Source: Bacteriovoracaceae bacterium (GTDB taxonomy: Bacteria; Bdellovibrionota; UBA1018). Taken from it: 64,000 nucleotides of DNA. The translations under genes and the position numbers were made by a program. Below are positions 7,903-17,267 of this stretch, piece after piece (position 1 is the stretch's first letter; each line of letters opens with the position of its first letter). Below the pieces are notes generated by a model. It saw nothing but the letters and a program-made list of their open reading frames with translations, was not told the DNA's origin and did no database searches. Location of the stretch: the NCBI GenBank assembly GCA_947447665.1, contig CANFJX010000006.1, positions 92,691 to 156,690 on the forward strand. The letters are read 5' to 3'.

Positions 7903-9753
7903 ATGAACGGGGGCGTGAAATCCGAAAATCGAATCAAAAGACTCCCCCCCGCCGTAGCCGAGAGAATCGCTGCCGGTGAGGTGATCGAACGCCCTGCCAG
8001 CGTGGTCAAAGAACTGGTTGAAAACTCGCTTGACGCAGGCGCGACAGAAATCTGCGTCCGTCTCGAGGACGGGGGTAAGAACCTCATTGAAGTGACCGAT
8101 AATGGTCGCGGAATGAACCCCTCCGACCTTGCTCTGAGCATCGAACGACATGCCACCAGCAAACTCAATACTCTCGAGGACCTGGATCAAATCGCGACCT
8201 TAGGATTTCGAGGGGAAGCCCTCCCGAGCGTATCGGCCGTCTCCGAGGTCAGCATCATTTCTCGGACGATCGAGGGAGAGGCCGCCTTTGAACTCATCGC
8301 TGGTGATGTTGCCGATCGTGCGCTCAGCCCACCCTCCGCCCAGCGAGTCACCTTTGGACACTTCAACAATTCCCCTCACGGTACCCGAATTCAGGCCCGA
8401 GGACTTTTTTCTCAAGTGCCCGCCCGGCTGAAATTTCTAAAATCTCAAGCAGCAGAGGTTTCACAGGTACGTGAGTGGGTAGAACGCCTGGCCCTGGCCT
8501 ATCCGCACGTCGGATTTCAGGTGTTCAGCGGAGAGAGAAAGTTGGTGAACTTACGCCCCCAGTCTGAACTGGAACGCGTACAGGAAGTCCTAGGAGAGGG
8601 GGAGGAATTTCCAGTCGTGGTCGCAGAAAATGATCAAGACGGATTCCGAGATCGAGGACTTAAAATCAAACTCTACTGGCTCCAAGGCTTGAGTTCTCCT
8701 CAAAATCGCCGCCTGGTTCAGATCGTCAACTCCCGATCCCTCCGTGATCGTTTTCTACAGCAAGCCCTCATGGCCCCATTTCGACAAAGCCTCCTGCCGG
8801 GACAGTTTCCCGCTCTAGCGCTCATGATCGAAATCAATCCAGCCGCCATTGACGTCAATGTTCACCCGACCAAATCCGAGGTACGTTTTTTAGAAAAGAG
8901 TAAAATTTTTGTCACGATCGACTCCCTAGTCAAAACGATGATTGCACGACATGGCGCACCTGGGAGAGTCCCATTAATGAATCCTCCCCCCAGTTCGAAT
9001 TGGTCCGTTTCTGATTTTACTTTCGAGAGGCCGTTGACTCCAAGGATCGATCTCACGCCTGCGGCGCTGCCTTATGCGCCTCGCGAGGTGCCCCCCAGGC
9101 AAGAACCAACACCCCTCACACTGGAGTTTCCAGCGCTTGCCATGCCCCAAGCCTTGGATCGTCCTCCTTCTACGATCTTATTTCACACCTACCTCGTCTA
9201 TGAAGACGGAAATGAATTAGTCCTCATCGATCAACATGCTGCTCACGAGCGGGTTAGATACGAGAAGCTCAAGAATCGAATCAAAGACTCCCCACACTCT
9301 CCTCCTCGCTCATCGCAAGCGCTGCTCATACCCGAAACCGCCAAGTTCAAGGAGGGAGAATTACCTCAGGCACAGGCTCGACTTCCACTCTTAGAGCGAC
9401 TTGGTTTTGAAGCAGAGATTTTTGGTGAAGATACGGTTTTATTTCGGTCGATTCCGGCAGAATGGGGCCATCGTAACCTGAAAGTCAGACTGAAAAACCT
9501 GATAGAAAAACTCTTAGAGATTGAGTCTCAAGACCCAAATCTGTGGATGGATGAAGCCCTCTTTGAATCCCTCGCCAGCGAAGCTTGTCACTCTGCAGTC
9601 CGAGCAGGAGACTCTCTCACGCTCGCAGAGGCCCAACAACTCACTCGAGATTTATTCCTTTGTGAACATCCTTGGAATTGTCCCCATGGTCGTCCGACCG
9701 TGGTCCGGGTTCCCATGAGGAAATTGGAAGAGTGGTTTCAACGGAAATTATGA
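7903..9753 (+). CDS. mutL: DNA mismatch repair protein MutL, endonuclease type
   Basis: This 616-residue ATPase links MutS mismatch recognition to strand incision. The GHKL ATPase motifs are at the N-terminus (AAGEVIERPASVVKELVENS, DNGRGM, GFRGEAL). After a proline-rich linker (about 360-430), the C-terminal domain carries DQHAAHERVRYE starting at residue 443. This is a full DQHA-x2-E-x4-E endonuclease motif, and CPHGRP lies near the end. The protein should therefore nick DNA itself, as expected in species lacking MutH. No mutS is present in the window. The stop overlaps the miaA start in an ATGA. Confidence 0.97.
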   Translation: MNGGVKSENRIKRLPPAVAERIAAGEVIERPASVVKELVENSLDAGATEICVRLEDGGKNLIEVTDNGRGMNPSDLALSIERHATSKLNTLEDLDQIATLGFRGEALPSVSAVSEVSIISRTIEGEAAFELIAGDVADRALSPPSAQRVTFGHFNNSPHGTRIQARGLFSQVPARLKFLKSQAAEVSQVREWVERLALAYPHVGFQVFSGERKLVNLRPQSELERVQEVLGEGEEFPVVVAENDQDGFRDRGLKIKLYWLQGLSSPQNRRLVQIVNSRSLRDRFLQQALMAPFRQSLLPGQFPALALMIEINPAAIDVNVHPTKSEVRFLEKSKIFVTIDSLVKTMIARHGAPGRVPLMNPPPSSNWSVSDFTFERPLTPRIDLTPAALPYAPREVPPRQEPTPLTLEFPALAMPQALDRPPSTILFHTYLVYEDGNELVLIDQHAAHERVRYEKLKNRIKDSPHSPPRSSQALLIPETAKFKEGELPQAQARLPLLERLGFEAEIFGEDTVLFRSIPAEWGHRNLKVRLKNLIEKLLEIESQDPNLWMDEALFESLASEACHSAVRAGDSLTLAEAQQLTRDLFLCEHPWNCPHGRPTVVRVPMRKLEEWFQRKL

Positions 9754-10691
9754 AGATAGCTCCCGCATCGATTGGAATTCTGACCGGCCCAACTGCAACA
9801 GGGAAATCTTCGATCGCCTTAGATTGGGCGAGAAAATATCAAGATATTGAAATCATCAATGCAGACAGTCTCCTGGTCTACCGGCAGTTCAATATCGGCA
9901 CTGCAAAACCCACCGCCGAAGAACTCCAAGAAGTTCCACACCACTTAATTGACATTCGAGATCCAAACCAAGTTTTTACGGCCGGTGAGTTCGTTCGAGC
10001 CGCAGAGGCTGCAATTTCTGGCTGTTTAGACCGCGGCAAAAAACCCTTAATCGTCGGCGGCACTGGATTCTATCTCCAGGCCCTCTTGTTCGGAATCTGG
10101 GATGCACCTGCAGCAGATCCTGAAACTCGCCGCCGACTCGAGGGACTCGACTTGCCCACGCTTTATGCTCAACTCAATGAGATCGATCCTATTTCTGCGC
10201 TGAGAATCGGAAAATCTGATCAATATCGACTGATTCGAGCGTTAGAACTTATCCATCTCTCGGGGCAAACACCCACTCAGCTCCAGTCACAAACGAGGAA
10301 GGACCCTGACCCTCGTTTTCATCTCTGGATCTTGGATCGTGAGCAGGGAGACCTAAATCAACGCATTAAGAAAAGAACTGAAATCATGCTCCAAAGCGCT
10401 TGGATCGAAGAAGTCGAAACACTTCTCTCTCGATTTCCCGAATGCCGCCCCCTCCAGTCAGTTGGCTATGCCCAAGTCGTTCAGTACTTAAAGGGAGTTA
10501 AACCCCAAGGCAGAAAAATGCGAGAGGGAATCAGAGGACTCCAGGACGAGATCGAACTCGCCACTCGACAACTCGTAAAAAAGCAGAGAACCTGGTTCAA
10601 GAATCAAAGCAAGAAAGTCTCGCAGTCCCAGTGGTTTCAACTCGAAAAAGATCAGGACTTATTAGTAGAAACATTCAGAAGTAAAACCTGA
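9750..10691 (+). CDS. miaA: tRNA dimethylallyltransferase
   Basis: Transfers a dimethylallyl group to N6 of A37 in tRNAs reading UNN codons. The P-loop GPTATGKS is at the start, followed by NADSLLVYRQFNIGTAKP-type substrate residues and VGGTGFYLQAL. The ATG at 9750 overlaps the mutL stop (ATGA), giving 313 residues, the usual length, with the P-loop about 12 residues in. Longer readings start inside mutL and add sequence foreign to the family. Coupling of miaA to mutL is common in proteobacteria. Confidence 0.96.
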   Translation: MKIAPASIGILTGPTATGKSSIALDWARKYQDIEIINADSLLVYRQFNIGTAKPTAEELQEVPHHLIDIRDPNQVFTAGEFVRAAEAAISGCLDRGKKPLIVGGTGFYLQALLFGIWDAPAADPETRRRLEGLDLPTLYAQLNEIDPISALRIGKSDQYRLIRALELIHLSGQTPTQLQSQTRKDPDPRFHLWILDREQGDLNQRIKKRTEIMLQSAWIEEVETLLSRFPECRPLQSVGYAQVVQYLKGVKPQGRKMREGIRGLQDEIELATRQLVKKQRTWFKNQSKKVSQSQWFQLEKDQDLLVETFRSKT

Positions 10692-10705
10692 GGAAAGGAA
10701 CTTGA

Positions 10706-11569
10706 ATGGAACCGTACACCTATCCAACTCGGCGAGTAATCGTCGTTTCTGATGGCACCGGAGAAACTGCCGCCCAAATGGCGAAAGCCGCCATGATCCA
10801 ATTTGGTGACCGGAACATCTACTACACTCGCTACAAAAATGTTCGAAATGAAGCTCAGATCGAAGCCATCTGCGAGGATGCGGCAGCCCACCGAGACTTA
10901 TTAATCTACACCATTGTGTCTCCCAGTCTCCGCGCCTATTTATCTAACCGTGCCCGCGAAAAAGCGATACCCTGCGTCGACCTACTCGGTCCCCTCCTCG
11001 TGGGACTAGCCAATTATTTTGGCTATGAACCCAAATCCATCGCAGGTCTCCTCCATGACGTTAATGACAGCTACTTTGAGCGCATCGCCGCCATGGAATA
11101 CACGATCGCTCACGACGACGGCAAGGACCTCACCGGCCTAGAAAAAGCCGACGTAATTATTTTAGGAATCTCCAGAACATCGAAAACACCCCTCTCGATG
11201 TACCTCTCTCACCAAGGATGGAAAGTAGCTAATATTCCTCTTATTCGTGGGTTTGAGCTGCCTCCAGAACTCCTCGTCATCGACCAAAAGAGGATCGTCG
11301 CACTTACGATCGACGCTCAAAATCTCGCTGCTATTCGAAGGGCCCGACTTCAGAGACTCGGACACCATGAAGGCGGCGAGTACGCTGATCCAGAGAAGGT
11401 AAATGAGGAAATCGAGTATGCCAATCAGATTTTCAAGAAGAACCGGCGCTGGCCAGTTTTCAACGTCACGGGTAAAGCACTAGAAGAAACCGCCTCTGAA
11501 ATTATCAAGCTCATGGCCTCTCGGCGACTGACCCCGCCCCACTCATTTGAGGGCATGGCCCCAAGATGA
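10706..11569 (+). CDS. Pyruvate phosphate dikinase / PEP synthase regulatory protein (PPSR family)
   Basis: A 287-residue member of the kinase-pyrophosphorylase family (DUF299). These proteins switch pyruvate phosphate dikinase or PEP synthase off by ADP-dependent phosphorylation and on by phosphorolysis. The N-terminal VVSDGTGETA and the P-loop-like GISRTSKTPLSMYLS (about 153-167) are the family hallmarks. The target enzyme is not in the window, so PPDK versus PEP synthase cannot be told. It lies 14 bp after miaA, with AAAGGA before its ATG, and probably shares the mutL-miaA transcript. Confidence 0.9.
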   Translation: MEPYTYPTRRVIVVSDGTGETAAQMAKAAMIQFGDRNIYYTRYKNVRNEAQIEAICEDAAAHRDLLIYTIVSPSLRAYLSNRAREKAIPCVDLLGPLLVGLANYFGYEPKSIAGLLHDVNDSYFERIAAMEYTIAHDDGKDLTGLEKADVIILGISRTSKTPLSMYLSHQGWKVANIPLIRGFELPPELLVIDQKRIVALTIDAQNLAAIRRARLQRLGHHEGGEYADPEKVNEEIEYANQIFKKNRRWPVFNVTGKALEETASEIIKLMASRRLTPPHSFEGMAPR

Positions 11570-11627
11570 CATCATTCTGAAAAGGTGATAGCTTGGCAGA
11601 GGTCGATTGACAGCAAGGAGGTCGGGG

Positions 11628-12560
11628 ATGGCTCGTGGATCAAAAGTATGGTGGAATGGCAAAGTACTTCCAGTCGAAGAGGCTAAAATTAGCCTTTTCA
11701 CGCATGCACTGCATTACGGCGTCGGGGCATTTGAGGGAATCCGTGCGTACCGCCAAGCCTCGGGAAAGGGCGCTGTTTTTCGGCTCCAGGAACACATCGA
11801 GCGACTTTACGAAAGTTGTAAAATTATCGACATTCAAATTCCCTTCTCACCCGAGGAGCTGGTCGAGGCCAGCCTTGAAACCTGTCGGGCCAATCAATTT
11901 GAAGAATGCTACATTCGCCCCATCGTCTATATTGCAGACGGTCCACTCGGGGTCAATCCCGGCACTCATCCCCCGATCGATGTCGCAATTTTGAACTGGG
12001 AATGGGGAAGTTATCTCGGCGACCAAGGCAAGAACGAAGGGACTCGATTGAAGATCTCTAGTTTCGTTCGCCCACACGTCAATTCATCGATGACCAAAGG
12101 CAAGATTACTGGGCAGTACGTCAATGGGGTTCTCGCCAAAAAAGAAGCGATTGCTGCAGGGTTTGATGAGGCGCTATTACTTGATCCTGAGGGTTACCTC
12201 ACGGAAGGCAGTGGAGAAAACATTTTCGTAGTCAAAGACGGGCGAGTTAAAACGACCGCTCTTACCTCAATTCTCAGCGGAATCACCCGAAAAACCGTGA
12301 TCGAGTACCTCCAGTCTAAAAAGTACCCGATTGAGGAGGCTCGTTTTACCCGAGATGAGGTTTGGTGCGCAGATGAGGTTTTCCTTACCGGAACAGCGGC
12401 TGAAATCACGCCTGTAAAAGAAATCGACTACCGTCTCATCGGCAAGGGTAACTACCTCGGCAAACCCGGACCCATCACCCAAGATGTTCAAAAGGCTTAT
12501 CAGGCCATTGTCCGAGGAGAACTGCCTGAGTTTTCGAAGCGCTGGCTCACCCCGATCTAG
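11628..12560 (+). CDS. ilvE: Branched-chain amino acid aminotransferase
   Basis: This PLP enzyme of fold type IV carries out the last transamination in leucine, isoleucine and valine synthesis and the first in their degradation. K159 in TKGKITGQY is the likely Schiff-base lysine, and EGSGENIF follows at the usual distance. The ATG at 11628 is chosen because AAGGAGGT precedes it by five bases and the family start (SKVWWNGK) follows at once. This gives 310 residues. An upstream in-frame start at 11607 lacks a ribosome site. It may feed the isovaleryl-CoA-dehydrogenase-like enzyme at 1989, but the genes are not linked. Confidence 0.95.
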   Translation: MARGSKVWWNGKVLPVEEAKISLFTHALHYGVGAFEGIRAYRQASGKGAVFRLQEHIERLYESCKIIDIQIPFSPEELVEASLETCRANQFEECYIRPIVYIADGPLGVNPGTHPPIDVAILNWEWGSYLGDQGKNEGTRLKISSFVRPHVNSSMTKGKITGQYVNGVLAKKEAIAAGFDEALLLDPEGYLTEGSGENIFVVKDGRVKTTALTSILSGITRKTVIEYLQSKKYPIEEARFTRDEVWCADEVFLTGTAAEITPVKEIDYRLIGKGNYLGKPGPITQDVQKAYQAIVRGELPEFSKRWLTPI

Positions 12561-12596
12561 GTAGAGCTCGCCTCATATTTTTTGAGACCTCCTACC
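12560..12596. terminator. Hairpin at the ilvE / glycosyltransferase convergent boundary
   Basis: GGTAG (12560-12564) pairs with CTACC (12592-12596). Two more pairs follow across a bulge, and an inner CTCA/TGAG stem (12572-12575 with 12583-12586) has a T-rich loop. It lies between two convergent stop codons and could serve both genes. It lacks a classical U-tail, so a terminator role is tentative. Confidence 0.3.
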
Positions 12597-13809
12597 CAGA
12601 CTTAGGTCCACTTTTTGAGGGATGCGGCGCGTTCTGTTGCAACTGAAGTCGAACTTGCTCAATTGCCTGATTCACGGTCAAACTCTTCATACAGGGGTAG
12701 TAATGGCACGCTGACCCAAGGCACTTGAAATCCTGACCACAATAAACTTCTGGAACCAGAACACTGGCCCGAGACTCATCTAATAAATAAGGTCCCCATC
12801 GAATCGCACTTTGAACGCGAATGGGCGGAAAAAAAGTAAGCACAGGAATTCCAAGCGCCACCGCCAAATGAAGCGGGCCCGTACTTGGTACAACCACAAG
12901 GTGCGCATGCTTAAACAGCCCAGCCAGGAAATCAATCGGGCGGCCTTCGGTATTTCGGAAAAAGATCAGCTTTCCCGGGGCTTTCTCCAAGCGGGGGACC
13001 GTCTCTTTTTCCATCTCATCTAAAAGTCCGACCTCATGGGAGCCGCCCGTGACGAGGACCTGAAACCCCTCTTGCACCAGGGATCTAGCAAGATCGTGAT
13101 AAGAGGTATCCGGCCAGTTCAAGGCTGATCCACCCATTCCTGGGTGAATAATAATAGTCGGACGCCCCTCGGGCCGCCAACCTTGCTCTTGGAGCCACTG
13201 TTGAGCCCGCCCCAACTCGGTCTCTGAGACATGGACTTGGGTGGGAATCGATCTGGAACGCGGCAGAATACCAATTCTTTTCAAAAGCTGGAGGTTGTAG
13301 TCAGCTTCGTGCATTTCGACCTGGGAACGTCGTTGCCGAATGCCGAGATTATAAAAAAGATAAGAATGCATCTTACTCAAAGGCCCCACTCGGCGCGAAA
13401 CTCCGGCGAAATAAGTTGCGGCAGCAATTTTCCAATTCGATTGAAGGGCAATCGAAAAACGAAAATCCCTCACCTTGAGATCTGAAACCAATTGCCAAAA
13501 TCCGTGGAAGCCAGCGTGCCGTCCCTCAGGAGCAAAAATCAAAACGTCATCAACCGGAGCCAATCCCCTTAAAATAGGAGCAACGCCTTCTTTAACTAAA
13601 ATCGTGAGCTTGATCTTTGGGTATTTTTGTTTAATGACCTCAAGTACTGGCGTGGACAGAATCACATCCCCGAGTCGATCCGGACGAATCACTAGAAGAT
13701 GAACTTCCTCGGTCCTGAGCATTTTTCTTAAACGATGAAATGCACTTGAATGCGTTTTCGGGGATTGAAACCGGAAAAACCTCCAGCCTCTCAGAAATCT
13801 TGGCAGCAT
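12592..13809 (-). CDS. Glycosyltransferase family 9 (LPS heptosyltransferase-like)
   Basis: A 405-residue GT-B fold protein that probably adds a heptose or related sugar to the LPS inner core in the cytoplasm. The N-terminal VIRPDRLGDVILSTPVLE is the GT9 start motif. IIHPGMGGSALNWP lies mid-protein and VVPSTGPLHLAVALGIPVL is the nucleotide-sugar site. Four cysteines near the end (EVYCGQDFKC, ACHYYPC) are common in this subfamily. The first 30 residues are basic and outside the domain, so translation could also begin at the ATG at 13722, though that one lacks a ribosome site. It follows cmk by 22 bp in a hisC-cmk-GT9 operon. Confidence 0.88.
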   Translation of the reverse strand: MLPRFLRGWRFFRFQSPKTHSSAFHRLRKMLRTEEVHLLVIRPDRLGDVILSTPVLEVIKQKYPKIKLTILVKEGVAPILRGLAPVDDVLIFAPEGRHAGFHGFWQLVSDLKVRDFRFSIALQSNWKIAAATYFAGVSRRVGPLSKMHSYLFYNLGIRQRRSQVEMHEADYNLQLLKRIGILPRSRSIPTQVHVSETELGRAQQWLQEQGWRPEGRPTIIIHPGMGGSALNWPDTSYHDLARSLVQEGFQVLVTGGSHEVGLLDEMEKETVPRLEKAPGKLIFFRNTEGRPIDFLAGLFKHAHLVVVPSTGPLHLAVALGIPVLTFFPPIRVQSAIRWGPYLLDESRASVLVPEVYCGQDFKCLGSACHYYPCMKSLTVNQAIEQVRLQLQQNAPHPSKSGPKSG

Positions 13810-13831
13810 CGCATCCAGTCTCCCAAATCGT

Positions 13832-14551
13832 TCAACTTAATCGCTCCATGACCCATTTCTCCATCGTATCGACTACCTGATCCAAAGTCATCTGACTCGT
13901 GTCCAACTCAATGGCATCCTGCGCCTTTTTGAGTGGGGCAACAGCCCGGGTCGAGTCCACGCGGTCTCGCTCCATAATCTGGGCCTTGACCTCCTCAAAC
14001 GAAGGTGCGTCTGATCCGACCGCCTCAAGCTCAATGAGACGACGCTTGGCCCGCTCATCGACACTGGCATTGAGAAAAAATTTCACATCCGCATCGGGGA
14101 AAATCACTGTGCCGATATCTCGCCCCTCTAAAATGGAACGACCATGGCACCCCAGTCTCCGCTGCAATCCCACCAGCGCAGCCCGCACTTCGGGTATCGA
14201 AGAAACGCGAGATGAGGTCATGGTCACCTCGGGCGTCCGAATATGATCCGTCAAATCCTCGCCATTGGCAAAGATCCGATTAGCCGGATTTTTGTCTGGA
14301 TTGCGCCGAAACTCTAAATGAACCGAACTCGCCAACTGAATGGCGAGAGATCTCTCATCGCCCATCGACGAATCCTTCAACTGCTCCAAGACCAAATATG
14401 CAACCGCACGATAAAGTGCCCCTGTATCCACGTGAATAAAGCCCAGACGGTCAGCCAGACGGCGAGTTGCCGTACTCTTGCCGGTACCTGCTGGACCATC
14501 AATCGCGATCACCGGACCCAATTTTGGAACTCCCACGATCGACCCCTCCAT
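13832..14551 (-). CDS. cmk: Cytidylate kinase
   Basis: Phosphorylates CMP and dCMP to the diphosphates. The P-loop IDGPAGTGKSTATRRLA is at about 17-33, VDTGALYRAVA follows, and EGRDIGTVIFPDADVKFFL marks the NMP-binding/lid region. At 239 residues it has the normal length. It begins three bases after the hisC stop, so the two are almost certainly co-transcribed. The convergent-facing neighbour downstream is the GT9 gene. Confidence 0.96.
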   Translation of the reverse strand: MEGSIVGVPKLGPVIAIDGPAGTGKSTATRRLADRLGFIHVDTGALYRAVAYLVLEQLKDSSMGDERSLAIQLASSVHLEFRRNPDKNPANRIFANGEDLTDHIRTPEVTMTSSRVSSIPEVRAALVGLQRRLGCHGRSILEGRDIGTVIFPDADVKFFLNASVDERAKRRLIELEAVGSDAPSFEEVKAQIMERDRVDSTRAVAPLKKAQDAIELDTSQMTLDQVVDTMEKWVMERLS

Positions 14552-14554
14552 TCA

Positions 14555-15679
14555 TCACCTCTTTAACAATTTCTCTAAAACCTTGAGCGCCCTCTGATTC
14601 TCTGCAGGCGTACCGATCGAAATCCGTAACGCTTGAGCGAGGCCATAGTTAGCTACTGGGCGCAAAATCACTCCCTGAGTGAGGCATTTTTGAAAAAGAT
14701 CCACACCCGAGAGCCCAAAGCCCGCTTGAGCGTCAATCAGAATAAAGTTACCCTGGCTCTTCCAGAACGGAACTCCCATGGCCAGAAGCTTCGCCTCCCA
14801 AAGCTTCATTCCGACTTGATTCATTTTCAGCGACTCCTCGACAAACTCCCGATCCTGAAGTGCTGCAATCGCACCAATCAAGGCAAGCGAACTGAGATTA
14901 AAAGGTTGCCTCACCTTCTCCAAGAGGGCGACAATTTCTGCGGACGCAATGCCGTATCCGACCCGAAGTCCAGCCAAACCATAAACCTTAGAAAACGTCC
15001 TTAAAATCACCAGATGCGGATAATCTTTAAGAAACTCCTTCGGATTCGGGCAATCCGGGGCTGTAATGTACTCGCCATAGGCGTCGTCCAAAACTACCAA
15101 GACTGACCCACCTCGAATGAGCATCATTTCTCGAAAAAATCGGTCCAACTCACTACGGGAGAGATAAACTCCGGTAGGATTATTAGGGTTGGCTAAAAAA
15201 ACCAACTTAACACTTTCAGTGCTCTTCACCAAGTGGATCAAAGCATCTAGGTTGCACTTGAGTCCGTCATCAATCGGTGCAACGAGCGTGGAAACACCAT
15301 GAATTTGGGCACATATCTGATAAGCAACAAAAGCAGCACGATGAATTACGATCGACTCCCCGGCGACGCAGAACGTTCGTATCAAAAGATCGATAATCTC
15401 GTTGGACCCATTTCCTAGAACCAAATTCTGAGAAAACACACCCTCGCTTGCGCTCAGGGCCTGCTTAAGACCAAAACCACTTGCATCTGGGTATCGATGG
15501 AGCTGACTCAGGTACTTACGAATTGCCGCCACAGCCTTGGGACTAGGCCCGAGGGGATTTTCATTGGATGCGAGCTTGACGACTTTCTTAATCTTGTACT
15601 CGCGCTGGGTCTCCTCAATGGGCTTACCCGGCACGTAGGGCACCAAAGAACGAATATAATCAGGAACTTGAAGGGTCAT
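14555..15679 (-). CDS. hisC: Histidinol-phosphate aminotransferase
   Basis: This 374-residue PLP enzyme of fold type I converts imidazole acetol phosphate to histidinol phosphate. ASNENPLGPSP near the N-terminus is the HisC hallmark, ANPNNPTG is the PLP-aspartate region, and RTFSKVYGLAGLRVGYG contains the Schiff-base lysine. It could also act on aromatic amino acids, as several HisC proteins do. No other his genes are adjacent. It starts the hisC-cmk-GT9 run. Confidence 0.95.
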   Translation of the reverse strand: MTLQVPDYIRSLVPYVPGKPIEETQREYKIKKVVKLASNENPLGPSPKAVAAIRKYLSQLHRYPDASGFGLKQALSASEGVFSQNLVLGNGSNEIIDLLIRTFCVAGESIVIHRAAFVAYQICAQIHGVSTLVAPIDDGLKCNLDALIHLVKSTESVKLVFLANPNNPTGVYLSRSELDRFFREMMLIRGGSVLVVLDDAYGEYITAPDCPNPKEFLKDYPHLVILRTFSKVYGLAGLRVGYGIASAEIVALLEKVRQPFNLSSLALIGAIAALQDREFVEESLKMNQVGMKLWEAKLLAMGVPFWKSQGNFILIDAQAGFGLSGVDLFQKCLTQGVILRPVANYGLAQALRISIGTPAENQRALKVLEKLLKR

Positions 15680-15797
15680 TCTTCATTTACATCATGTTAA
15701 ACAGGAGGACGCAACCCCGTAAAGAGGCTAAGCATCCGATCTACCCGGACAGCAAATGCAGGGTAACTTCATTCATCTGAACTCAGGGAGTGTGGTT

Positions 15798-17267
15798 TTA
15801 CCCACTCTTATGAAGGCCCCTTGAAAATCCGCCCAGAATTTCAATCATCTCTTCGGGCGATGTTTGAACACTGAGCGCCCCCAGTTCGGCAGCAGCTCGT
15901 GGCATTCCGTAAACAGTGCAACTCTCCTCAGACTGACCCAAGGTAAAACTACCCCGCTCTTTGAGCCGCAGCATTTCCCGCGCTCCATCTTGACCCATCC
16001 CAGTGAGCATGATTGCAATACTTCGACTTGCAATCATGAGTTCACTCATGGATCCAAAAAGGCGACTCACGGAAGGTTTAAATCGGTTCACGGGTGGCTC
16101 ATCCGTGGGAATCGCAAAAAACTGGATGCCTTTTTTCTCAACGGTGAGATGAGTTCCACCTGCAGCCAAATAGGCATGCCCACTGCGCAGCTCAACAGGC
16201 TCTCTCACCTCTTGGGTCGGACGACCCGTTTGCAGCTCGAGGCGACTCGCAAAGGCCTCAGTAAAGTTTCCAGGCATGTGCTGAACCACGACGATAGGTG
16301 GAGAATCGTGAGGAATTCCAGCTAAGAGGAACTTCACCACTTCAGTACCTCCCGTGGAGGATCCAATCGCAATCAAATCAAAATCCTTCAGATCGACTCT
16401 TCGATGCGCCCGCACCCTCGGCTTTGAATTTTTCTGAGGCGTCGGAGCTGGAGCCTCGGGAACTGGAACTGGAGCTGAAGCCTCGCCGCCGTTCAGTCGA
16501 TAAACCGAATTCCCAATAGGGACTAACTCGGGGATCATCTGGTTCAGCGACTCAGATAAACCCAAGACCAAATGCCCCCCTGGTGCAAGTCGCTCAGTCA
16601 ATCGTTGACACACCATTTCCATTCGCTCTCGCGTAAAATAGATCATCACGTTTCTTAAAAAAATGACGTCAAACTCTAGACTTTCAGGAAGGCGATCCGA
16701 CACTAAGTTAAACTGACGAAACTTAATCGACTCCTGAAGGGCTCGTGTCACCAGCAAGTCTAGATTCCGACTGGATGGACATTGAGCTTTCAAACGCTCG
16801 CAATGATGCGCGAAATGCTCTCCCGATGGGATCGCCATCGCTTCTTCGATTGCCCTATGGCTTAGATCAGTGCCTAAAATCCGGATATTCTCTGGATCAA
16901 TTCCAACCTTCAAGCACAAGAGAAGTAAACTATAGACTTCAGGCCCCGTGGAGCAGGCAGCCGACCAGATGCGGATTTTTTCTTGACGCTGAAGCTTCTG
17001 CTCAAGGATTGCCTTGAGCCATTGAAAGTGAACGATCTCTCGAAACCATTCGGTCTTATGAGTCGTAAGAGATTCAATACAAATTTTTACTTCACTGGGG
17101 TCGCTCTTCAATATCTGTAGATAGGCTCTCAGATCTTGTACGCCCCACTTTTGGAGACGGCTCCCGATGCGAGTCTGAACCAACGCCCACTTCTCACTGC
17201 TGAGATAGATCCCAAAGTGGCTTTCAGTCCACTCCGAAAACTCTTGAAAACCTAAATTAAGCTGCAA
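15798..17267 (-). CDS. CheR-CheB fusion: chemoreceptor methyltransferase and methylesterase
   Basis: A 489-residue protein joining two opposing enzymes. Residues 1-250 are CheR (SAM-dependent glutamate methylation; WSAACSTGPEVYSL at 101-114, ILGTDLS, FLRNVMIYF). A Pro/Ala-rich linker spans about 252-275. Residues 285-489 are a CheB methylesterase with an intact triad: S294 in GSSTGG, H320 in VQHMP and D417 in GMGQDGA. The S-to-H spacing of 26 equals that of Salmonella CheB. The N-terminal receiver that normally restrains CheB is absent, so its activity cannot be set by CheA phosphorylation in the usual way. Its start overlaps the cheA stop by 11 bases. Confidence 0.92.
   Translation of the reverse strand: MQLNLGFQEFSEWTESHFGIYLSSEKWALVQTRIGSRLQKWGVQDLRAYLQILKSDPSEVKICIESLTTHKTEWFREIVHFQWLKAILEQKLQRQEKIRIWSAACSTGPEVYSLLLLCLKVGIDPENIRILGTDLSHRAIEEAMAIPSGEHFAHHCERLKAQCPSSRNLDLLVTRALQESIKFRQFNLVSDRLPESLEFDVIFLRNVMIYFTRERMEMVCQRLTERLAPGGHLVLGLSESLNQMIPELVPIGNSVYRLNGGEASAPVPVPEAPAPTPQKNSKPRVRAHRRVDLKDFDLIAIGSSTGGTEVVKFLLAGIPHDSPPIVVVQHMPGNFTEAFASRLELQTGRPTQEVREPVELRSGHAYLAAGGTHLTVEKKGIQFFAIPTDEPPVNRFKPSVSRLFGSMSELMIASRSIAIMLTGMGQDGAREMLRLKERGSFTLGQSEESCTVYGMPRAAAELGALSVQTSPEEMIEILGGFSRGLHKSG

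Noticed and set aside
8187..8415. Minus-strand open frames inside mutL
   Set aside because: Shadow frames within an intact conserved gene; no independent support.
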